A DNA stretch of 64,000 nucleotides, taken from positions 248,001 to 312,000 of the forward strand of contig NZ_JBQKUO010000001.1 in the NCBI RefSeq assembly GCF_052156635.1. The letters are read 5' to 3'. How positions within the stretch are numbered: the first letter of the stretch is position 1; each line of letters starts with the position of its first letter. Source of the DNA: Nitrospina sp052156635. GTDB lineage: Bacteria > Nitrospinota > Nitrospinia > Nitrospinales > Nitrospinaceae. The notes under the pieces were generated by a model that did no database searches, was not told the origin of the DNA, and saw only the letters and a list, made by a program, of their open reading frames with translations. Shown piece after piece: positions 8,079 through 15,560 of this stretch. A program made the position numbers and the translations under genes.

Positions 8079-9236
8079 CTAATCAAAAGACTCTTCACCC
8101 TTTTCAATGGGCCAAATAATTTGTACCGTGGTCCCTTTGTTTTTCTGGGAAGCGATACTGATATTTCCTTCTGTTTTTTTTACTAATTGATAAACCGCTG
8201 TCAAACCCAACCCCGTCCCTTTCCCTGGCGCCTTTGTAGTAAAAAAGGGGTCAAATACCCTATTAATAAATTCTTCTGGCATACCTTCGCCTGTATCTTG
8301 AATTGATACCAAAATTGTTTTGTCCCTACACTCTGATTTTATTTTAAGCTTACCTCCGCCTCTCATAGCTTCTAAGGAATTGGAGATAATATTAAAAAAT
8401 ATTTGTTGTATATCATCACCCCTTGACTTTATTAAGGGAAGGGAACAATAGTCCTTTTCGACTTGTACGTATTCGCTTTCATGGGTTAAAAGGGCAACTT
8501 CCAATGCAGCATCCATTCGTTCGTTTAAATTAATTACTGGATGTCCTTCCGAAGTGGGGGATGATATATAACTGTTCAGCTTTTCAATTATTTTAACCAG
8601 AGCCTGTGCCTTTTCTTTTATCCTCTTTGCATGAATATCAATTGCTTCTTTTTCATTTTCTTTCAAAATCATTTCCGAAAACCCTATCATGCTGTAAAGA
8701 GGATTGTTGAATTCATGAGCTATTCCCGCACCCAACGTTCCCAGCCCTGACATTCTCTCGGCCAGAATGAATTGCTCATTAAATACAGATTCCGGACTGA
8801 CTTCACAAAACCGCACTAATGAAATATTCTTTTTATTTTCTTTTCCATTAACTTCAAACCGGTCATAAATATAATTCCGTCTTTTAATTGTAATTGTTCG
8901 TGAATTGCGGATAACTCCAAGTGGCTTTTTCGGTATTAAAGGATCCCTAATTCTCTCCCTAATTTCTTCTTTTACCTTCTCTTTATTTCTGTCCTTTATT
9001 ATTGGACTTGCTTGCATCTTGAAAATCGACATAAGGACAGTTGCTTCCTGTTTAATTTCAAAATGTTTTTCTTGAATTTTCATACCTTTTATTTTTTCAA
9101 ATGAAACGTCCAACATCGTTTCACATGCTTGATTCATGTATGCCACATTATATTCAGAATCAATCCCCAGAATTGGATCTGGAATTTTCCATAAAATGTC
9201 TTTTTCCGTATTTTCCAGCATATGGGTTTGGACCAT
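8079..9236 (-). CDS. PAS-domain sensor histidine kinase (NtrB-like)
   Basis: A 385-residue cytoplasmic kinase. The PAS-like sensor is at about 12-145 (KIPDPILGIDSEYNVAYMNQACETML). The dimerisation domain has His174 in GAGIAHEFNNPL, and the catalytic domain shows N286 in FNIISNSLEAM, DTGEGMP and GKGTGLGL. The HEFNNPL H-box is the type seen in NtrB-like kinases that pair with NtrC or stand-alone receivers. The start is uncertain: ATG 9236 has only a weak GGA before it, and ATG 9221 is an alternative. It follows the receiver gene at 9324-9719 across a very strong hairpin, so the pair is probably functionally linked but with transcription reduced between them. Confidence 0.85.
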   Translation of the reverse strand: MVQTHMLENTEKDILWKIPDPILGIDSEYNVAYMNQACETMLDVSFEKIKGMKIQEKHFEIKQEATVLMSIFKMQASPIIKDRNKEKVKEEIRERIRDPLIPKKPLGVIRNSRTITIKRRNYIYDRFEVNGKENKKNISLVRFCEVSPESVFNEQFILAERMSGLGTLGAGIAHEFNNPLYSMIGFSEMILKENEKEAIDIHAKRIKEKAQALVKIIEKLNSYISSPTSEGHPVINLNERMDAALEVALLTHESEYVQVEKDYCSLPLIKSRGDDIQQIFFNIISNSLEAMRGGGKLKIKSECRDKTILVSIQDTGEGMPEEFINRVFDPFFTTKAPGKGTGLGLTAVYQLVKKTEGNISIASQKNKGTTVQIIWPIEKGEESFD

Positions 9237-9273
9237 TCCATTGCATTCGTTTTCGAGTGGCTTAATTTATTCT

Positions 9274-9328
9274 TTTAATTTAAAAACCCGGGAGGTTTTA
9301 AGAACACCTCCCGGGTTTTTAAATTAAA
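9274..9328 (-). terminator. Perfect 23-bp hairpin overlapping the receiver gene's stop codon
   Basis: Positions 9274-9296 and 9306-9328 are perfect inverted complements (23 bp) around a 9-nt loop, with a CCCGGGAGGT core and A/T-rich flanks. On the minus strand it ends in TTTTTAAATTAAA, so it works as an intrinsic terminator. The symmetrical A/T flanks would allow use on the other strand too. The TAA stop of the receiver gene (9324-9326) lies inside the stem. Confidence 0.85.
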
Positions 9329-9719
9329 GTTCAATCTCTTTACCAACTGATACCCATTTATCCACCGTAGCTACCAACTTTTCCTGTTCCACCGGTTTTA
9401 CCAGATAATCCTTAACTCCTTCTTTCAGCAAATCCACGGCCATTTTTGTATCAGGAAATCCTGTTATGACAACAATGGGAATTCCCGGTGCATTTTCACG
9501 AATATAGTGAATGCATTCAATTCCGTTAACCTTAGGCATCCGTATATCGCACAAGATCACACCCACATTGCTCATGTTGTCCTCGGAATTAAGCAGGTCA
9601 ATTCCCTCCTGGCCATTTTCCGCTTCAATAACCTGGTAATGTCCTTCACTCAGGTGAAACTTCAAAACATCCCGGACATCTTTTTCATCATCTACAATCA
9701 AGACTTTTCCTTTAGGCAT
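9324..9719 (-). CDS. Single-domain CheY-like response regulator
   Basis: A 131-residue stand-alone receiver. It has the acidic pocket (VDDEKD), phospho-acceptor Asp58 in ILCDIRMPKVNG, Thr in VVITGFPDT and Lys in DYLVKPVE. There is no output domain, so it would act by phosphotransfer or by binding a partner. The ribosome site AAGGAG lies 7 nt before ATG 9719. It is followed by the 23-bp hairpin and then the PAS kinase at 8079-9236, the obvious candidate partner. The call is certain; the pathway is inferred. Confidence 0.92.
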   Translation of the reverse strand: MPKGKVLIVDDEKDVRDVLKFHLSEGHYQVIEAENGQEGIDLLNSEDNMSNVGVILCDIRMPKVNGIECIHYIRENAPGIPIVVITGFPDTKMAVDLLKEGVKDYLVKPVEQEKLVATVDKWVSVGKEIEL

Positions 9720-9928
9720 AACAGTTCTCCTTTTTTCTTAATTTTTGTTCTGCTCTTGTGTTTTTCCAACCCGGATTTTGCCCTGCCGTTAATTTTGAAA
9801 AAACAAATCGCAATTTTTTCACCGTTTTTCAGCGATTATTTTTCCCCTCATTTATCAAAGTAACTCTGGGGTGTTTTTAATTAAAGCGCAGGACTTGTGT
9901 TTTTGTTGAGGTTGTTTCCGAAAAGGGC

Positions 9929-9946
9929 TGTAGTGTTATCACTACA
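9929..9946. promoter_or_regulatory. 18-bp perfect dyad, possible operator
   Basis: TGTAGTG-TTAT-CACTACA is a perfect 7-bp inverted repeat with a 4-nt centre. It lies in the 276-bp gap between the NarL-type regulator gene and the receiver gene. A second short hairpin (GGGC-gggа-like loop-GCCC, about 9950-9961) adjoins it. It could be an operator in front of the receiver gene, possibly for the NarL-type regulator encoded next door, or an RNA hairpin after that gene. Pattern only. Confidence 0.35.
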
Positions 9947-9995
9947 ATTGGGCGGGAGCCCAGGAGGGGGGATAAAGAAACCAATGAAATTGAGC

Positions 9996-10637
9996 TTATT
10001 TAATCAATGAATTATCAATTGCATACCTCACAATTTCCGAATTGCTATCCATTCCCATTTTTTCAAGGATTCGGGCTCGATATGTACTTATTGTATTAAT
10101 ACTTAGGTTCAATTCATCGGCTATTTCCTTTATTTTCCTGCCCAAAGCTATCAAATGAAAAACCTGGAATTCCCGGTCAGTCAGTTTTTCATGAGGGGCT
10201 TCTTTATTGCTTTTATTGAGTTCGCCAATCAATCTATCCGTCATTTCCGGTGACACAAATTTACCACCTTGTGCTACTTTTCTTACGGCTTCAACCAGTT
10301 GTACCGATACGCTGGCTTTCCCAAGGTAACCTGAAGCTCCTGCCTTTAAAAATCTGAGGCCATAATGTTTTTCCGGAAAAATACTCAGGATCAGGATGGG
10401 TATTTGGGGTTTAATGGCTTTAATTTCAATTAAAATTTCCAAACCACTTTTTCTTGGCATATCGAAATCAAGAAGCACAACATCAATTTCCATTTCCTTG
10501 ATTTTTTTTAATACCTCCACCCCGTCTCTGGCCTCTCCTACCACACGGAGGTCTGGAGTTGTTGCGAGAATGGTTTTTATTCCCTGACGGACCACTTCAT
10601 GGTCATCGGCAACCAGAACCTTTATTAAACCATTCAT
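9996..10637 (-). CDS. NarL/FixJ-family response regulator
   Basis: A 213-residue transcription factor. The receiver domain (5-120) has ADDHE, phospho-acceptor Asp57 in VVLLDFDMPRKSG, and Lys in GYLGKAS. A LuxR-type helix-turn-helix (about 148-205) is present: LTDREFQVFHLIALGRKIKEIA, then NLSINTISTYRARILEKMG. It begins 11 nt after the stop of the NarX-type kinase gene (10649), with AGGGA 9 nt before the ATG, so the two form a classic kinase-regulator operon. Its targets are not evident; the dyad at 9929-9946 is one candidate. Base composition is low-GC like its neighbours. Confidence 0.95.
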   Translation of the reverse strand: MNGLIKVLVADDHEVVRQGIKTILATTPDLRVVGEARDGVEVLKKIKEMEIDVVLLDFDMPRKSGLEILIEIKAIKPQIPILILSIFPEKHYGLRFLKAGASGYLGKASVSVQLVEAVRKVAQGGKFVSPEMTDRLIGELNKSNKEAPHEKLTDREFQVFHLIALGRKIKEIADELNLSINTISTYRARILEKMGMDSNSEIVRYAIDNSLIK

Positions 10638-10648
10638 TGGACATTTCC

Positions 10649-12313
10649 CTAATTATTTATTGGAATCTCCACTCTTACCTTTGTGCCTTTTCCGGGTTTT
10701 CCTTTAAATATCACGTTTCCGTTCCACAAATGAACCCGCTCCTGGATACCCACCAATCCAAGTGAATTTATGTTTTCCAAATTTTCCTTCTTAATTCCCT
10801 TCCCGTTATCAGCTACCTCCAAAACAAGATTATTTCCTTCCCTCTTCAGGGCAACTTGAACACGACTTGCATTCGCATGACGGACAATATTTGTTAAAGT
10901 CTCTTGAAATATACGAAACAATGTAGTTTGAAGACTTTCTTCTATTTTTATTTCTCTATCCATGCCCTTTAGGTCAAAATGCAGTCCAAATTTACTACTA
11001 TATTCATCTGCCTGCCATGCTATAGCTTCAGATAGTCCAAACGCGTCCAATATAGGAGGCCGCAGTTCTGTTGCAATTTTTTGTACGGATCTGATGGTAG
11101 AATCGATCATATTTGTCATCGCTTCATAACGTTCCAATATCTCCATTCTATCTAATGGGTTATTCTCTTTAAGATATAAGACGTTCATTTTTAGGGCGGT
11201 CAGCGATTGCCCCAATTCATCATGGACTTCTCTTGATATACGGGTTTTCTCTTCTTCCCTTATGGACTGTAATTTATTACCCAAATTTCGTAATCTCTGA
11301 TGGGATAAATTCAATTCTTCTTCCATCATATAACGCTTGGTTTCATCTGTAATAAACCCTTCCAAAGCTGTTAACTCCCCCGCTTCGGAATAAATTCCTC
11401 TTCCCTGATCCCGCACAATTTTTTCATTTCCTGACAAAGTATTGATTCTATAAATTAAAGTATAAGGCTCTTTATCTTTTATAGCCTTTTTGATAGTTTG
11501 ATTAACCCTTAACTGGTCAACTGGATGTATCAGTTCCTGAAATTTTATTTTTTTTCCCAAAAATTCTGAAGCATTTTCACCTGTAATAGCCGAGCATCCA
11601 TCACTTATAAATAACATTGTACGCTGACTATCGTTCAGGGACCGGTAAACCATTCCTGGCAGGTTAGAAATTAATGTATTTAAGATCCGACGACTTTCCA
11701 TCAGGTCATGCGTTCGTTCTTCAATTTGGACTTCCAATTTTTCTTTAAGTGTAATTAATTCATTTTCAATTTTCTTTCTCTCAATAGTATGTGCAACCAA
11801 ACCACCTATGGATAATAAAACGGCCTGACTGTGTTGATACCATCGGGGTTGTATTTCAGTATAAAGAAACATAATACCCACAAGCCGGCCTTCGCTGGTT
11901 TTTAAAGGAATTATGTAATGACCGTGGGCTGTCATATCGGTGTAAGTCCGTTCGTGACGCGGATCTGTGAAACAACTTTCGCTCATCAAAAGTTCTTTTG
12001 ATTCTGCAGCCCGACCGCATAAACATTTTCCAAATGGAACTTCCTTTTCCTTCTGCAGAAATTCCTCCGAAAAATCGCCCTGTGTTGTGAATAACCGCAA
12101 TACCTTTTTAGCTTCATCCGCCAGAAAAATTCCAGACTTTGGCTTTACTTTTAGTTTTTTGAACCCCGTGATTTCCTGGAGAACTTGATTCAACAGGCTT
12201 TTTAGGTCCCTGTTTTCTTCTAAAACCTGGGCGACTCTATGGAGGATTCGGTATTCTTCCGTTATTTCATTTGGAGGGGGGTTGGCTGCGGGATCATTTG
12301 GAAGGGAGGCCAT
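10649..12313 (-). CDS. GAF-PAS sensor kinase of the NarX/HisKA_3 type
   Basis: A 554-residue cytoplasmic kinase. A GAF domain covers about 25-180 and repeats the Cys/His signature of the kinase at 6690-7985: C97 and C99 in GKCLCGR, C114, H120, and H130/H132 in AHGHY. A coiled coil follows, then a PAS domain (about 205-325), HisKA_3 with His364 in REVHDELGQSL, and a HATPase (NIVRHA, DNGKGI). HisKA_3 kinases pair with NarL-type regulators, and one is encoded 11 nt downstream. I prefer ATG 12313 (MASLPND) to the TTG two codons earlier; neither has a good ribosome site. The absence of membrane helices implies a cytoplasmic ligand or redox cue. Confidence 0.92.
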   Translation of the reverse strand: MASLPNDPAANPPPNEITEEYRILHRVAQVLEENRDLKSLLNQVLQEITGFKKLKVKPKSGIFLADEAKKVLRLFTTQGDFSEEFLQKEKEVPFGKCLCGRAAESKELLMSESCFTDPRHERTYTDMTAHGHYIIPLKTSEGRLVGIMFLYTEIQPRWYQHSQAVLLSIGGLVAHTIERKKIENELITLKEKLEVQIEERTHDLMESRRILNTLISNLPGMVYRSLNDSQRTMLFISDGCSAITGENASEFLGKKIKFQELIHPVDQLRVNQTIKKAIKDKEPYTLIYRINTLSGNEKIVRDQGRGIYSEAGELTALEGFITDETKRYMMEEELNLSHQRLRNLGNKLQSIREEEKTRISREVHDELGQSLTALKMNVLYLKENNPLDRMEILERYEAMTNMIDSTIRSVQKIATELRPPILDAFGLSEAIAWQADEYSSKFGLHFDLKGMDREIKIEESLQTTLFRIFQETLTNIVRHANASRVQVALKREGNNLVLEVADNGKGIKKENLENINSLGLVGIQERVHLWNGNVIFKGKPGKGTKVRVEIPINN

Positions 12314-12752
12314 AGTCAAATTATAAGTTTATGGTTTTGAACGCATGCGACCTATAATTAACTTAAAATGCTAATTGGGGGACTGGTTATTGTTATGATT
12401 CAAAGTTAATCACTTCAAAGCACGACCCCTTGAAATTGAAATTTTTTGGTTAAACCTTTAAATGGCTATTTACATTGTAACCACCCCTTCATTATAGTCG
12501 TTAATGTCACACCCATCCCAATTGAGAAGCTATTTATTTCCCCCACCCAAAAGAACATCCCTATTAAATTGTTTTTTTTGAACTTACTGACAATATTCGA
12601 AAGGGAATTTTCTGAAATTTGGAACGCACCAGACTTTCCTTTACTATTCAGACATCCTTTTTTTGATTTTGTCAGGTTTTCAAACCATTGGAGAAATGGT
12701 TTTTCGTTGCTTTTTTGATGGGCATCTGAATCCGGCAAGCAAACACCGCCGA
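12314..12752. other. AT-rich intergenic region, no convincing gene
   Basis: A 439-bp AT-rich gap between the kinase start and the HlyD-like gene's stop. It must contain the promoter of the kinase operon, but I cannot pick a convincing -35/-10 pair. An 8-bp stem (12682-12689 with 12695-12702) followed by TTTT on the plus strand is the only structured element seen. Reading frames here look like chance. Confidence 0.5.
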
Positions 12753-13577
12753 TCACTTTAAAGGAAATTTAACGCCGCATTTGAGACCTGCAACAACCTT
12801 ATGCTTGGGGTTGGGTAACTCTAGACGGATGCCGAACGTGCCGCTGGCGGCATCGACCACCGAATCCACGATCTTCACCTCCGCCTTGTATTTTCCTCCT
12901 ACAGGCTTTTCCGGAAACACCGTCGCCTTCATCCCTGTTTTGATTTTTCCAAGGTAGGCAATCGGCGCGATAACCTCTACGTTCAACGGATCGATCTGCG
13001 CCAATTTCACCACGGGTTGTTCTTCCACAAACTCACCCGGCGATTTCAAACGTTCCACAACGACACCGTTGATGGGGCTCAAGATGCTACGCAGATCCAG
13101 CACCTCCTCCGCGCGTTCCAACTCCAGCCCTGCAATCTTGTGTCCCTCCTCTGCACGCAGGACTTCCAATTCCGCGAGGATTTTTTCCGTTTCCGCCTCA
13201 TCCTGTTCATTCTTGGGAACCATGTTTTTCTCATAAAGCTCATTAACCCGCTTGAGTTTCCTCTGGCTCAATGCAAAACGCTCTTTGCTGATCTGTATTT
13301 GCGTTTTCGATTGCGCCTGTGCCTTTGCCAGTTCCACTCCCGCTTTTTCGACTCCGGATCGCAAACGCGCAACAACCTGGCCTTTTTTCACCAAGTCTCC
13401 ACGTTTGACCGACACATCTTCCAAAGTTCCACGAATGGAGGTGCTCAACTCCACGGTCATGAAAGGTTCGATGACACAGTCGAAGTCACTCATTCCCTTT
13501 TGAGCCAACCCAGTGCCTCCAGGAAGGATCCAGAACCATAATGCTGCCCAAACAAAAACAGATAAAAATTTTTTCAT
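12753..13577 (-). CDS. HlyD/RND-type periplasmic adaptor, last gene of the export cluster
   Basis: A 274-residue exported adaptor. A signal peptide (residues 1-25, FVWAALWFWILPGGTGLAQ) is followed by the lipoyl-like half SIRGTLEDVSVKRGDLVKKGQVVARL, a coiled-coil hairpin (about 78-150), the second lipoyl half ILSPINGVVVERLKSPGEFVEEQPVVKLA, and beta-barrel strands to the end. Such adaptors bridge an inner-membrane pump and an outer-membrane channel. The ATG directly abuts the TAA of the SecA-like gene (no spacer), so they are co-translated. It is the third HlyD-type module in this cluster, after those fused to the GAF and M50 proteins, and no ABC or RND pump is encoded here. Confidence 0.85.
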   Translation of the reverse strand: MKKFLSVFVWAALWFWILPGGTGLAQKGMSDFDCVIEPFMTVELSTSIRGTLEDVSVKRGDLVKKGQVVARLRSGVEKAGVELAKAQAQSKTQIQISKERFALSQRKLKRVNELYEKNMVPKNEQDEAETEKILAELEVLRAEEGHKIAGLELERAEEVLDLRSILSPINGVVVERLKSPGEFVEEQPVVKLAQIDPLNVEVIAPIAYLGKIKTGMKATVFPEKPVGGKYKAEVKIVDSVVDAASGTFGIRLELPNPKHKVVAGLKCGVKFPLK

Positions 13578-15560
13578 TTATTCCGAACGACCTGAAAAAG
13601 CCAGCATTTTGCTGGTTTGTTTATCCATATCCTTCAATTTTGCGCGCGCCGCCGCATGATGCCGGCCTACCCCCCATTGCGTCAAAATCCATAATGAACG
13701 GGCAATCCAATTCCCCAAAAAACCTAGTCGCCTTGCAACATGGACAACCCATTTAGGTGCAAACACCTGAACCAAATCGTCCTCCAGGGAAATAAAGTAA
13801 TCGGGTCCGCCTTGTTCATTCCCCGCTCCACAACGCTGGATCAGTTGCCGGTCATGCCGGCGGGATTCGCTACATTCGGCAAGAATGCCATGTGGCCCGG
13901 CAAAAGTTCCTTGTTGACCAAAGGCCGTCCCGCCCATTCCCTTGGCCACCGAATACAACAAAATGGTGATGGAACCCGGACGCGCCTTCTCATTCAATCG
14001 AAATGCCTCATTTTCATTGTGATTGTCCGTGAGAACATGGCAGGAAAGACCGCGTTTGGCAAGTATGGATGCCAGCAACTCACCCATGGGAAGGGATCGT
14101 ACTGCAATGAAAACAGACTTTCCAGAGCGGTGCAATGCTTCGGCACGCTCCGCAACAGCTTCCCATTTCCTTTCGGCGTCGGGGTAAAAGTGAAAAGATG
14201 CCGCTTTTCTTTTAAAACCGTTTCCCATCGGAACCCGCATTACTTTAAATGGATACAATGATTCGAGTTCCCTTCGGGATTCCATCAGAGTGTGGGAGAC
14301 CCCGCCCAAATGCAGGTAGCGCTGGAATAATTCCTGGTAAGAAATTTTGGCCAGCGTTTCCCGGTCTCCGGTACTGGGAAGACCTTCCTTCAATTCCAGC
14401 AACTGCAAAAGGCCTCTCTGCCAGGAAGTCTCCATACGCAATGCACGCAATACACGTTCTTCCATATGAATCTTTTCATTATCCACTCGGTAATGTCGGT
14501 CCCGAATAAGCAGGTGAGTTGCAGTGAGGGCCTGTGTTATTAAATCCTGGCTTCGCTCTATCCCCGACCACATTCCTCCAAGATGCTCCGTGACTTGCGC
14601 GATACGAATGCGTCCATTTGCGTTCAGGTGCACACGAGGCTGGACTTCGTCAATGTCGAAATCCATCCCGATGTGAAGCAATGCTGAGAGCTCCAGGGCC
14701 TTTTCGTAAACCTTTCCTACTCCAGGTAGATCCGTATTTCTGGAAATCAGCAACGGAGCCCGGGCATCATCAATCAACACTGTGTCCAGTTCATCAATAA
14801 TGGCAAAACACAATCCGCGGAGAACCAGTGTTTGCCCGCGTCCCTCTTTTTCACTCAGACGATCGAGGTGCAACTGCAGCCGGCCTCGCCGCCCCTCAGA
14901 AGCCAGGTGATCCCGCAGGTAATCGAATGCAACCTGCTTGTGGGTTGTGAATGCGATGTCCGCACGGTACTGCTCCTGACGGGAGGGAATGTCCATTCCC
15001 GCCACCACTTCACCAGTTGAAACGCCCAATTCTTTGCAGATCCGGGAAAGACGTGAGGATAAGCGCCGAACCAGATGGTCCGTTGCGGTGATGACATGTA
15101 CCGGAAAGCCTGCAAGCGCCGCGGTGAGGGAGGACAGTGCAACTGAAACGGCGTTGTCATCAGTTTCACAGGACTCAACAGCCCGCTGGTGAAGGATGCC
15201 CCAACCCGCTAAAATTTCACCCGAACCCGGGCGCACATTTTCATTGCGCACGAACCACTCCGTCACCAGTGCAAAACTTCTGGCTACGAAATAAGGCTGG
15301 AATCCTTGACGATGCAGGGAGGACCGGATCGCCAGGGCTTCATTTCGTATTTCTTTATCTGAAAGCTCCCGGAATTCATTTGCAAGGCGGTTCACCTGAA
15401 CCAGAAAATTGTGTGCTTCCGGCGGGGGAGCAATGGCCTCCGGACCACGTAACTGCGTTAGGCGGCGCCATGCTGTATCCAGCCACCCCGGTTGTTCCTT
15501 TTGTTTTTCCGGATAGAGGCCCGAGGCAACGCCGGGTCTGGCCCAGTTTCCAATAAACAT
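13578..15560 (-). CDS. SecA-like protein with degenerate ATP-binding motifs
   Basis: A 660-residue SecA relative. The order of SecA features is preserved: N-terminal LSDKEIRNEALAIRSSL, ITATDHLVRR, YRADIAFTTHKQVAFDYLRDHL, Walker B (AIIDELDTVLIDDARAPLLIS, D256/E257), a peptide-crosslinking-like region (about 270-445), and SESRRHDRQL plus YFISLEDDLV near 565-597. ATP-site residues are lost. Where SecA has TGEGKT this protein has TDDNAV (133-138), removing the Walker A Lys and Thr. The last Arg of the GRxGRQGD motif is Ala579, and the MAGRGTD loop reads AKGMGGT. It ends soon after motif VI, so most of the helical scaffold domain is missing; 660 residues compares with about 800-900 in SecA. The frame is intact and abuts both neighbours without spacers, so this is probably a functional pseudo-ATPase in export of the giant protein (inference). 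Confidence 0.85.
   Translation of the reverse strand: MFIGNWARPGVASGLYPEKQKEQPGWLDTAWRRLTQLRGPEAIAPPPEAHNFLVQVNRLANEFRELSDKEIRNEALAIRSSLHRQGFQPYFVARSFALVTEWFVRNENVRPGSGEILAGWGILHQRAVESCETDDNAVSVALSSLTAALAGFPVHVITATDHLVRRLSSRLSRICKELGVSTGEVVAGMDIPSRQEQYRADIAFTTHKQVAFDYLRDHLASEGRRGRLQLHLDRLSEKEGRGQTLVLRGLCFAIIDELDTVLIDDARAPLLISRNTDLPGVGKVYEKALELSALLHIGMDFDIDEVQPRVHLNANGRIRIAQVTEHLGGMWSGIERSQDLITQALTATHLLIRDRHYRVDNEKIHMEERVLRALRMETSWQRGLLQLLELKEGLPSTGDRETLAKISYQELFQRYLHLGGVSHTLMESRRELESLYPFKVMRVPMGNGFKRKAASFHFYPDAERKWEAVAERAEALHRSGKSVFIAVRSLPMGELLASILAKRGLSCHVLTDNHNENEAFRLNEKARPGSITILLYSVAKGMGGTAFGQQGTFAGPHGILAECSESRRHDRQLIQRCGAGNEQGGPDYFISLEDDLVQVFAPKWVVHVARRLGFLGNWIARSLWILTQWGVGRHHAAARAKLKDMDKQTSKMLAFSGRSE

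Noticed and set aside
12466..12756. 96-codon frame starting GTGA-overlapped with the HlyD stop
   Set aside because: The overlap looks like coupling, but the product is Lys/Ser/Phe-rich without a fold, lies in an AT-rich gap, and has a competing frame on the other strand.
13578..15560. SecA-like gene as a decaying pseudogene
   Set aside because: The 660-codon frame has no stops or frameshifts, non-ATPase SecA motifs are kept, and it abuts both neighbours without spacers, which argues for a maintained pseudo-ATPase.
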